DNA from: Ferruginibacter sp.
GTDB lineage: Bacteria; Bacteroidota; Bacteroidia; Chitinophagales; Chitinophagaceae
Direction of reading: 5' to 3'
Assembly: GCA_025362765.1 (NCBI GenBank)
Contig: JANYFI010000519.1
Location: 1-5,131 of the forward strand
DNA length: 5,131 bases
Notes under the pieces: generated by a model
What the model was told of the DNA's origin: nothing
The model's database searches: none
Seen by the model: the letters and a program-made list of their open reading frames with translations, nothing else
Made by a program: the position numbers and the translations under genes
In this document: positions 1 through 5,131 of the stretch, in pieces
Layout of the letters: the number at the start of each line of letters is the position of its first letter
Numbering within the stretch: the first letter of the stretch is position 1

Positions 1-1274
1 TGATTTTTATTGAGGTATTTTTTAGCAACATCCTGTATATCCTGGCGGGTAATTTTTCTTAAATCTTCCAGCTCTGTATTGATATTGTTGGTGTTTTTAA
101 AAAAGGTATATCCATCCGCCAGGTTTTCCGCCACACCGAGCATCTTGCTGTTTTTGCCGATGAAATCATTTTCAAACTGGTTTTGTAATTTGGTAAATTC
201 AGTTTCGCTAATCAAGCTGGTTTGCAGCTTAGCTACCTCCTCATTCATATCACTTAACAGGGTATCCAGCGGAGTATCATTGTTGGGCAATGCGTAAATA
301 ATATAGGCGCCATAATCTTCTAAAGAATAATTGAATGAACCCACCTGTACAGAATTCTTTTTATCATCTACCATTTTTTTAAACATACGGCTGCTGTTGC
401 CCTGGCTTAAAACTGCGCTGGCCATTTCGAGCGCTTTTGATTCTTTGCTGGTTTCGCCCGGCACACGGTAAGCGGCTAATATTGCCGGTATCTGGATGTT
501 GTTGTCATAGGCGGTATCAATAATTTCAGTAGTGATGGGATCTTCTTTCGCTGTGGTTCTTTCAATGGCCGGGCCTGATGGGATATCGGCAAAATAGCTT
601 TCTACCAGTGTTTTTGTTTTGGCGATATCAATATCGCCGGCAATCACCAGTACAGCGTTATTGGGGGTATAATATTTTTTATTAAATGCTTTAAATTCAT
701 CTAAGGTAGCGGCATCAAGGTCTTCCATGCTGCCAATAGGAACCCAGTGATAAGGATGTTTTGTAAACAAAACTTTCATGATAGCACTTAAAAAATTACC
801 GTAAGGCTGGTTATCTACCCGCAATCTTTTTTCTTCCTTCACCACTTCGTTTTGCGTTTTTACTCCTATTTCGTTTATTACAGGATGCATCATTCGTTCG
901 CTTTCCAGCCATATGCCGGTAGCCAGTTGGTTGGAAGGAAACAATTCGTAGTAAAAGGTACGGTCCTGGGTAGTATTGGCGTTATTCTCCCCGCCGTTGC
1001 TACTCACAATTTTCATAAATTCGCCCCGTTTAATGTTGTCACTGCCTTCAAACAACAGGTGTTCAAAAAAGTGCGCAAAACCTGTGCGCCTGGCCTGCTC
1101 ATCTTTACTGCCTACATGATACATTACAGATACCGCCACCACTGGGGCTGATTTATCCTGGTGTAAAACTACATGTAAGCCATTTTTTAAATCATATTCG
1201 GTGTAGGCGACTTTTTGCCCCTGCGCCGAAACGCTGGTTACCAGCAGGAAAAAATAAAAAATTCTTGTTTTCAT
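1..1274 (-). CDS. M16 family zinc metallopeptidase, exported (C-terminus beyond left edge)
   Basis: I translated 424 uninterrupted residues from the ATG at 1274 down to position 3; no stop is reached, so the gene is partial. Residues 1-17 form a signal peptide (MKTR, then a hydrophobic stretch, cleavage probably after VSA17), placing the enzyme in the periplasm or envelope. The inverted zinc motif HxxEH is complete: His68, Glu71 (catalytic base), His72 in AHFFEHLLFEG. The distal zinc ligand is Glu147 or Glu148 in NEVVKEEKR, at the spacing usual for M16. NNANTTQDRTFYYE (97-110) and DNQPYG (154-159) are further family signatures, and residues from about 200 form the second half of the M16 unit. 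Single-unit Bacteroidota members are often around 440 residues, so the stop probably lies shortly beyond the edge, though a long two-unit form is not excluded. Family members degrade peptides; the substrate here is unknown. A TAATTTTA box at 1302-1295 (one mismatch to TAnnTTTG) could be its -7 element. Confidence 0.95.
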   Translation of the reverse strand, partial: MKTRIFYFFLLVTSVSAQGQKVAYTEYDLKNGLHVVLHQDKSAPVVAVSVMYHVGSKDEQARRTGFAHFFEHLLFEGSDNIKRGEFMKIVSSNGGENNANTTQDRTFYYELFPSNQLATGIWLESERMMHPVINEIGVKTQNEVVKEEKRLRVDNQPYGNFLSAIMKVLFTKHPYHWVPIGSMEDLDAATLDEFKAFNKKYYTPNNAVLVIAGDIDIAKTKTLVESYFADIPSGPAIERTTAKEDPITTEIIDTAYDNNIQIPAILAAYRVPGETSKESKALEMASAVLSQGNSSRMFKKMVDDKKNSVQVGSFNYSLEDYGAYIIYALPNNDTPLDTLLSDMNEEVAKLQTSLISETEFTKLQNQFENDFIGKNSKMLGVAENLADGYTFFKNTNNINTELEDLRKITRQDIQDVAKKYLNKN

Positions 1275-1346
1275 AATTTTTTTTAATTGAATGTTAAAAT
1301 TAGGGTGTTATTCATATGTTCAGTAAGCATTTTTAAAATATTGATA

Positions 1347-1385
1347 AGCGGCAGAATAACAGCGTGTTTACTTTCACTGCCAGCT
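1347..1385. other. Imperfect stem-loop in divergent spacer
   Basis: AGCGGCAG at 1347-1354 can pair with CTGCC at 1377-1381 and GCT at 1383-1385, giving 8 base pairs with one bulged A (1382) and a 22-base loop. It sits in the spacer between the M16 peptidase and rsgA. There is no following T-run in either direction, so it is not an intrinsic terminator. It may be chance, or part of a 5' leader of the peptidase transcript. Confidence 0.2.
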
Positions 1386-1398
1386 AAACATCAATAAC

Positions 1399-1440
1399 AA
1401 GGCGTTTTGCTTTAAGCCTTCAGCTTTCTGCCTTTTGCCA
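1399..1440 (-). repeat. Degenerate 7-base tandem repeat block
   Basis: Read on the minus strand, six consecutive in-register heptamers are TGGCAAA, AGGCAGA, AAGCTGA, AGGCTTA, AAGCAAA and ACGCCTT. The first five fit N(A/G)GCNNA, four of them starting with A; the sixth keeps only the GC at positions 3-4. The pattern stops abruptly on both sides. The block lies in the 215-base spacer between the divergent M16 peptidase and rsgA, about 50 bases before rsgA and 125 before the peptidase start. It resembles degenerate AAAGCTG-type repeats that I recall from intergenic DNA of other Bacteroidota, but I cannot verify that here. No function is assigned. Confidence 0.55.
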
Positions 1441-1489
1441 CAACTTAATCAACAATTTTTTAATTCATTTTTATTGGTGAAATTCGTGC

Positions 1490-2419
1490 ATGATGAAGGC
1501 AACAGTGTATAAAAGTACCGGAAGCTGGTATGTGGTACAAAATGAGGAAGGAACTGTTTTAAATGCCCGCATATTGGGCAAGTTTAAAATGGATGGATTA
1601 ACCAGCACCAATCCAATCGCAGTGGGTGATATAGTATCCATTGAAAAGGAAAATGAATTGGAAGGATCTGTTACCATTACTGAAATTGATGATCGGCGGA
1701 ATTATATTACCCGAACTTCGCCTGCCAATAAACACAAGCACCATATCATTGCTTCTAATATTGATCAGTCGTTATTGTTTGCCACATTAAAAGATCCGAA
1801 AACATCACAAGGTTTTATGGACAGGTTTCTGATTAGTTCAGAAGCGTATCATATTCCTTCTATTATTGTATTTAATAAAATGGATTTGTACAAGGAAAAA
1901 GAAATGGAAAAATTTGACGAAGTGAAATCCATTTATGAAGCCGTTGGCTACAAGGTGATGGGTATGAGTATAGAAAAAAAACAGGGTGTGGAAGAAGTGA
2001 AAAATTTATTGAAAGACAAAACCACCTTGCTGAGTGGTCATAGTGGCGTTGGCAAGTCTTCCTTTATCAATACTATTTTTCCAGAGCTGTTGTTAAAAAC
2101 GCAGGACGTGAGCGGCTGGAGCGGCAAAGGCTTACACACTACTACTTTTGCTGAAATGTTTAACCTGCCTTTTGGTGGTCGTGTAATTGACACACCCGGC
2201 ATAAGAGAGTTGGGCTTGGTAGATATTCCCAAACAGGAATTATCTCATTATTTCCCCGAAATGCGCAACCTCATCAATGATTGCCAGTTTAACAATTGTA
2301 TGCATACCAATGAACCAGGCTGCGCTGTAAAGTCGGCTGTGGAAGAGGGTTCCATTCACATGGACCGTTATATCAGCTACTGTACTATTCTTGATAAAAT
2401 AGAAGATAAATCCTATTAA
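1490..2419 (+). CDS. rsgA: Ribosome small subunit-dependent GTPase RsgA
   Basis: RsgA is a circularly permuted GTPase that binds the 30S subunit late in assembly, checks the decoding centre and releases assembly factors on GTP hydrolysis; it acts in the cytoplasm. The 309 residues match the family length. Order of parts: an N-terminal OB-fold (about 1-75); the permuted GTPase domain with G4 NKMD (129-132) first, then G1 GHSGVGKS (183-190), the G2 threonines in GLHTTT (214-219) and G3 DTPG (234-237); and a C-terminal zinc knuckle with Cys265, Cys270, His272 and Cys278 in the canonical Cx4CxHx5C spacing. All key residues are present. The start is ATG at 1490 or the adjacent ATG at 1493; no Shine-Dalgarno sequence helps to choose. 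GAAATTCG at 1479-1486 is a weak -7-like box. The gene is transcribed away from the M16 peptidase and converges on the next gene across 69 bases with no clear terminator hairpin. Confidence 0.97.
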   Translation: MMKATVYKSTGSWYVVQNEEGTVLNARILGKFKMDGLTSTNPIAVGDIVSIEKENELEGSVTITEIDDRRNYITRTSPANKHKHHIIASNIDQSLLFATLKDPKTSQGFMDRFLISSEAYHIPSIIVFNKMDLYKEKEMEKFDEVKSIYEAVGYKVMGMSIEKKQGVEEVKNLLKDKTTLLSGHSGVGKSSFINTIFPELLLKTQDVSGWSGKGLHTTTFAEMFNLPFGGRVIDTPGIRELGLVDIPKQELSHYFPEMRNLINDCQFNNCMHTNEPGCAVKSAVEEGSIHMDRYISYCTILDKIEDKSY

Positions 2420-2488
2420 ATATACTGATTTAAAAGGAGTGTACTCATTATTTCAATTCGCAATATCCGCGTAACAGGTGTATTAACA

Positions 2489-2791
2489 TTAGTAAGCCCG
2501 TTGCTCCAGGAAATGGGCAATTTCCAACACGGCATTGTTTTCCTGCTGTAAGCTTTTTATGTGTTGCGGAAATATAGATACGCCGTTAAATACATTGTAA
2601 TGGAGCGTTAACAGGTGGTTTTTATAATGAAAATCCCAGTCGAGGGTTTCGCAGTCATCTACTTGGTTTAAAAAATTAATCTGCAGGCCGGTGGCCAGTG
2701 TTTCTGCAATGGCGTAAAATTTAGATACGCCGCAGTTATCGTCAATAACTGCTTCCGTATTGCCGGATTGTGTTTTTAAATGGTAACACAT
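2489..2791 (-). CDS. Hypothetical 100-residue protein
   Basis: I do not recognise this protein. The frame is open for 100 codons from the only available ATG (2791) to a TAG/TAA-type stop at 2489-2491. It has no signal peptide and no membrane segment, so it is probably cytoplasmic. The N-terminal half is mixed and acidic with two cysteines close to aspartates (DDNC at 17-20, DDCE at 45-48). Residues 50-76 alternate aromatic and aliphatic residues (WDFHY, LLTLHYNVF, VSIFP) and suggest two or three beta strands. Residues about 77-98 look like one or two helices ending in EIAHFLEQ. A small alpha/beta fold fits this pattern. It follows the small secreted protein gene by 75 bases on the same strand and converges on rsgA. 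No Shine-Dalgarno sequence precedes the ATG (upstream bases are pyrimidine-rich, ending CCCCC). The protein-like composition and lack of overlap with another gene support it as real, but only homologues would settle it. Confidence 0.7.
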   Translation of the reverse strand: MCYHLKTQSGNTEAVIDDNCGVSKFYAIAETLATGLQINFLNQVDDCETLDWDFHYKNHLLTLHYNVFNGVSIFPQHIKSLQQENNAVLEIAHFLEQRAY

Positions 2792-2866
2792 GGGGGTTAA
2801 AGGTTTAGGGGTTCGGGAAAATATTTGCTGGTATAATTATTTATTTTTGTGTAAAATCGAACTGTT

Positions 2867-3085
2867 TCAATAAATTTTTCTGCCGCCCTTATATTTCGAT
2901 TTGTTGTTCGCCTTGATGGCCTTTGCTGCATCGCCATCTTCCGCAACTAATTTTTCGGCGCCTGTACTTCTTGCATTGCCCGGGCAACCATATTTTTCTT
3001 TTTTCTGAAAAACACTTAATACAGCGCAACTGCTGGTGCTGGCTATATAGCCAAAGCAAATAAGTAGGGTAAAAATTTTTTTCAT
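2867..3085 (-). CDS. Small secreted or lipoprotein-like protein, 72 residues
   Basis: I chose the ATG at 3085 because it begins a typical signal sequence (MKK, then the hydrophobic stretch IFTLLICFGYIA); the frame extends only to a TTG at 3103, adding six residues of no apparent use. Cys20 in STSSC could be a lipidated cysteine. The residue at -3 is Thr rather than Leu, so the lipobox is imperfect, and signal peptidase I cleavage in this region is an alternative. The mature part is about 50 residues, basic and glycine-rich towards the end: YGCPGN at 32-37, GAEKLVAEDG at 42-51 and KYKGGRKIY at 64-72. The Cys34-Pro-Gly stretch and the GGRK end look like conserved elements, and I have an impression of similar small Bacteroidota proteins, but I know no function. 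The gene starts 59 bases after the carbonic-anhydrase-like gene on the same strand. An 8-T run lies in its leader (3109-3102). Confidence 0.75.
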   Translation of the reverse strand: MKKIFTLLICFGYIASTSSCAVLSVFQKKEKYGCPGNARSTGAEKLVAEDGDAAKAIKANNKSKYKGGRKIY

Positions 3086-3144
3086 AGTATTCGGATTGGA
3101 CAAAAAAAACTACGGTGCTTACAACTTACCACTTAATTTCCAAC

Positions 3145-3657
3145 TCACTTAAACCACCCGCTGTACATTAAATAATTATTGGCTATCCTGTTTATTTCGC
3201 CGTTGATTAGCTCCTCACTGATATTTTTTATTTTTTTTGCCGGCACGCCTGCATAAATGCAGCCGGGCTCAATGATGGCATTTTCCAGTACAACTGCTCC
3301 CGCAGCAATAATACAATTGCTGCCCACCTGCACGTTATCCATCACAATAGCGCCCATACCAATCAACACATTGTCTGCTATAACGCATCCATGTACGATT
3401 GCATTGTGTCCGATGCTTACATTATTTCCAATAATTGCTTTCGTTTTTTGGTAAGTGCAGTGAATTACCGCTCCGTCCTGTACGTTTACCTTATTACCCA
3501 TGATGATACTGTTTACGTCGCCGCGTATCACTGCATTAAACCACACACTGCAATCGTCGCCCATCACTACATCGCCTACAATAGTAGCATTGGGAGCAAT
3601 AAAACAATTGTCGCCCATGATGGGGAACACACCTTTTACGGGAAGAATTACTGGCAT
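3145..3657 (-). CDS. Gamma-carbonic anhydrase family protein (left-handed beta-helix)
   Basis: The 170 residues match the YrdA/PaaY/CamH-type subfamily of hexapeptide-repeat proteins, which form trimers of left-handed parallel beta-helices. Hexapeptide turns run from about residue 15 to 135 (for example APNATIVGD, IGNNVSIGH, IAAGAVV), followed by AGVPAKKI (136-143) and a C-terminal helix to residue 170. Probable metal ligands are His66 (in VQDGAVIH), His84 and His89 (both in GHNAIVH), which lie at the trimer interface in this family. Arg45 and Asp47 (RGD), Asn58 and Gln60 match conserved active-site positions of archaeal Cam. The acidic loop with the Cam proton-shuttle glutamates is absent, as in many bacterial homologues, so carbonic anhydrase activity cannot be assumed; some relatives are inactive or act on other substrates. 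The ATG at 3657 gives a full-length product. It may be the first gene of a minus-strand operon with the two small genes downstream. Confidence 0.93.
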   Translation of the reverse strand: MPVILPVKGVFPIMGDNCFIAPNATIVGDVVMGDDCSVWFNAVIRGDVNSIIMGNKVNVQDGAVIHCTYQKTKAIIGNNVSIGHNAIVHGCVIADNVLIGMGAIVMDNVQVGSNCIIAAGAVVLENAIIEPGCIYAGVPAKKIKNISEELINGEINRIANNYLMYSGWFK

Positions 3658-3679
3658 ATTTTTTAATTTTTTATTTATA

Positions 3680-3709
3680 GAAATTTATTTTTCATAACGG
3701 TACTCCATA
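3680..3709 (-). promoter_or_regulatory. Candidate Bacteroidota-type promoter for the carbonic-anhydrase-like gene
   Basis: On the minus strand TATG (3709-3706) is followed after 18 bases by TAAATTTC (3687-3680). Each box has one mismatch to the Bacteroidota -33 (TTTG) and -7 (TAnnTTTG) consensus. Transcription would start near 3673, leaving an A/T-rich leader of roughly 16 bases before the ATG. AT-rich DNA produces such matches by chance, so this is tentative. Confidence 0.3.
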
Positions 3710-3716
3710 GCGAATT

Positions 3717-3860
3717 ATGTTGCAGGTTTTTTATCAGCCGGAAAATGACATTGCTGCCTTCGGGAATAAAGCCTACAGTATACCCTCAACAATTCGTCAA
3801 AATCTCCACTTAAATATTCTGCGAATATCAAACTTTCTAAACGAAATTTGCAGCCTATGA
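3717..3860 (+). CDS. Possible 47-codon small ORF coupled to the aminotransferase start
   Basis: An ATG at 3717 opens 47 codons that end in TGA at 3858-3860, overlapping the aminotransferase ATG (3857) as ATGA, the arrangement seen in translationally coupled gene pairs. The peptide starts MLQVFYQPEN and ends LNEICSL. It has no signal peptide, no run of a single amino acid as in attenuation leaders, and no domain that I recognise. The ATG has no Shine-Dalgarno sequence. Other frames on both strands of this spacer are also open for about 35-40 codons and look equally protein-like, which weakens the case. If the candidate promoter at 3818-3850 is the real one, this frame is not translated with the aminotransferase. 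I regard chance as more likely than a real gene. Confidence 0.2.
   Translation: MLQVFYQPENDIAAFGNKAYSIPSTIRQNLHLNILRISNFLNEICSL
3818..3850 (+). promoter_or_regulatory. Candidate Bacteroidota-type promoter for the aminotransferase
   Basis: TCTG (3818-3821) and GAAATTTG (3843-3850) are separated by 21 bases and each has one mismatch to the Bacteroidota boxes TTTG and TAnnTTTG. Transcription would start within a few bases of the ATG at 3857, giving a very short or leaderless message. A similar GAAATTCG lies just before the rsgA ATG (1479-1486). Confidence 0.35.
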
Positions 3861-5065
3861 CGCAGCGGCAGTTATTTCTTCAACACGTAGGACAAACATC
3901 GCAGGAACCCCTTGCGCTTGAAATTGTAAAAGCCAGTGGTAGCAGCCTATTGGATATTAACGGCAAAAAATATATTGATTTAATTGCTGGAATCAGTGTT
4001 TGCAACGTAGGCCATTGTCATCCCAAAGTGGTGGCGGCTATTCAACACCAGGCGGCACGATACATGCACATTATGGTATATGGCGAACTGGTGGAAACAC
4101 CACAAGTAGCGTATGCTACACTGCTGGCCAAACATTTACCGAGCTCACTCAATTCGGTTTTTTATACGGCCAGTGGCAGCGAAGCAACCGAGGGGGCAAT
4201 GAAGTTAAGCAAGCGGTTTACCCGCCGTACCCAAATCATCTCTTTCAGCAATTCCTATCATGGCAGCACGCAGGGAGCGTTAAGTATTATGGGAGATGAG
4301 TATTGGCGAAATGCTTTCAGGCCTTTATTGCCGGATACGATGCAACTCAATTACAACTCTTTTGACGATCTGCAACACATCACAGAACTAACGGCTTGTG
4401 TAATTGCAGAAACAGTACAGGCCGAGGCGGGCGTGATAGTGCCGAAAAACAACTGGTTAACGGCATTGCGCAACCGTTGTACCCAAACAGGCACGCTGTT
4501 GGTATTGGATGAGATACAATGTGCCTTTGGCCGCAATGGTACGTTGTTTTCGTTTGAACAATTTAATGTAATACCTGATATTCTTTTATTAGGCAAGGCA
4601 CTGGGCGGCGGAATGCCGTTGGGTGCTTTTGTGGCTGGTAAGAAAATAATGGATTCGCTTTCTCATAACCCTGTATTGGGACATATCAATACGTTCGGCG
4701 GCCACCCTGTTAGCTGTGCCGCAGGAATGGCGGCGCTGCAGGTGTTGTTGCAGGAAAATTTAATGGATTCAATAAAAGAAAAGGAACAACTCTTTCAGTC
4801 AATGCTGCAACATCCCCTGATAAAAGCAGTACGCAGTTGCGGTTTAATGATAGCGGTTGAGTTTGACAGTTTTACTACCAACAAAAAAATAATTGACGCT
4901 TTAATTGAAGAAGGGGTGTTTACCGATTGGTTTTTATTTGCTTCTAATTGTTTGCGCATAGTGCCGCCGTTGGTAATTACCAACGCAGAGATAACAGCTG
5001 CCTGCGAAAAAATGATTACGGTGCTCAATAAGATAGGAGCTATAAAGTTGATTAGCGCAGTATAA
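3857..5065 (+). CDS. Class III PLP-dependent aminotransferase
   Basis: The 402-residue product is a fold-type I enzyme that moves an amino group between an amino donor and a keto acid in the cytoplasm. It shows the whole class III signature set: GHCHPKV (52-58), the PLP-phosphate loop SGSEATE (106-112), the cofactor-stacking aromatic in SYHGST (133-138), LDEIQ (217-221) whose Asp218 pairs with the pyridine nitrogen, the Schiff-base lysine Lys247 in LLLGKALGGGMPLGA, NTFGGHP (278-284), and Arg367 in LRIVPP, the usual carboxylate-binding arginine. Length and overall wording resemble acetylornithine/ornithine aminotransferases and the many Bacteroidota proteins named only aspartate aminotransferase family. 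The FHGRT motif common in ArgD and ornithine aminotransferases reads YHGST here (Ser137), and no arginine or lysine pathway gene is adjacent, so I leave the substrate open. The ATG at 3857 is preferred to the in-frame TTG at 3848, which would add only three residues. Confidence 0.93.
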   Translation: MTQRQLFLQHVGQTSQEPLALEIVKASGSSLLDINGKKYIDLIAGISVCNVGHCHPKVVAAIQHQAARYMHIMVYGELVETPQVAYATLLAKHLPSSLNSVFYTASGSEATEGAMKLSKRFTRRTQIISFSNSYHGSTQGALSIMGDEYWRNAFRPLLPDTMQLNYNSFDDLQHITELTACVIAETVQAEAGVIVPKNNWLTALRNRCTQTGTLLVLDEIQCAFGRNGTLFSFEQFNVIPDILLLGKALGGGMPLGAFVAGKKIMDSLSHNPVLGHINTFGGHPVSCAAGMAALQVLLQENLMDSIKEKEQLFQSMLQHPLIKAVRSCGLMIAVEFDSFTTNKKIIDALIEEGVFTDWFLFASNCLRIVPPLVITNAEITAACEKMITVLNKIGAIKLISAV

Positions 5066-5131
5066 TTATTGCCTGATTTATGGGCGCAATAGAAATACAG
5101 ACTTGCCATTTACAGTAAGCATTTCCTTGTG

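Noticed and set aside
1283..1330. Fifteen-codon minus-strand frame (MLTEHMNNT...) ending 8 bases before the M16 start, as a possible upstream ORF
   Set aside because: It is very short, has no ribosome-binding signal, and lies in AT-rich DNA where such frames are common. It also overlaps the -7-like box at 1295-1302.
1321..1332. Twelve-base direct repeat CAGTAAGCATTT, also at 5113-5124
   Set aside because: In a window of about 5.1 kb roughly one shared 12-mer is expected by chance, and the flanks do not extend the match convincingly.
1974..1981. Run of eight A in rsgA codons 162-164 as a programmed frameshift or phase-variable site
   Set aside because: The frame is intact with all downstream motifs present, and A-runs encoding Glu-Lys-Lys are ordinary in a genome of this composition.
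2416..2433. TTAAAT/ATTTAA inverted repeat at the rsgA stop as a terminator
   Set aside because: The stem is only six A/T pairs with a six-base loop and lacks both a GC-rich stem and a T-run, so it would be unstable.
2432..2451. AAAAGGAG, a strong Shine-Dalgarno-like sequence after rsgA
   Set aside because: No ATG, and no start codon at a useful distance, follows; the overlapping GTG frame ends after 11 codons. Bacteroidota rarely rely on this signal.
2824..2849. TTTG plus a perfect TATTTTTG (TAnnTTTG) on the plus strand, a promoter candidate
   Set aside because: The spacer is only 14 bases, well short of about 20, and no plus-strand gene follows; it would read antisense into the small exported protein gene.
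5068..5090. ATTGC/GCAAT inverted repeat after the aminotransferase as a terminator
   Set aside because: It is a five-pair stem with a loop of about 13 bases and no T-run after it.
5078..5131. Open minus-strand frame at the right edge (ends VFLLRP then TAA) as the tail of a convergent gene
   Set aside because: Only 17 codons are visible and the other two minus frames are also open here, so the window cannot distinguish a real gene end from chance.

Overview
The window looks like ordinary chromosomal DNA from a Bacteroidota bacterium, probably Chitinophagaceae-like. I infer this from the wording of the M16 peptidase and the class III aminotransferase, the moderate to low GC content, the near absence of Shine-Dalgarno sequences before starts, and promoter-like sequences that fit the Bacteroidota pattern (TTTG, about 20 bases, TAnnTTTG) better than the E. 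coli one. No ribosomal RNA, tRNA, CRISPR array, transposase or phage gene is visible.

Layout. Positions 1-1274 (minus) hold an exported zinc peptidase of family M16 that runs off the left edge. A 215-base divergent spacer (1275-1489) follows, with a run of degenerate 7-base repeats at 1399-1440. Then comes rsgA (1490-2419, plus), the GTPase for 30S ribosome maturation. It converges, across 69 bases, on three minus-strand genes read in the order gamma-carbonic-anhydrase-like protein (3657-3145), small secreted or lipoprotein-like protein (3085-2867) and an unrecognised 100-residue protein (2791-2489). Their gaps of 59 and 75 bases allow co-transcription but do not prove it. A second divergent spacer (3658-3856) separates them from a class III PLP aminotransferase (3857-5065, plus). 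The last 66 bases show no supportable gene.

The genes do not form an obvious pathway: ribosome assembly, proteolysis in the envelope, a putative carbonic anhydrase fold and amino-group transfer sit together without a shared substrate. I found no convincing undescribed system. The points most worth a second look are the heptamer repeat block, the two small unrecognised minus-strand proteins, a 47-codon frame whose stop overlaps the aminotransferase start as ATGA, and the substitution of a usually basic position in the aminotransferase.
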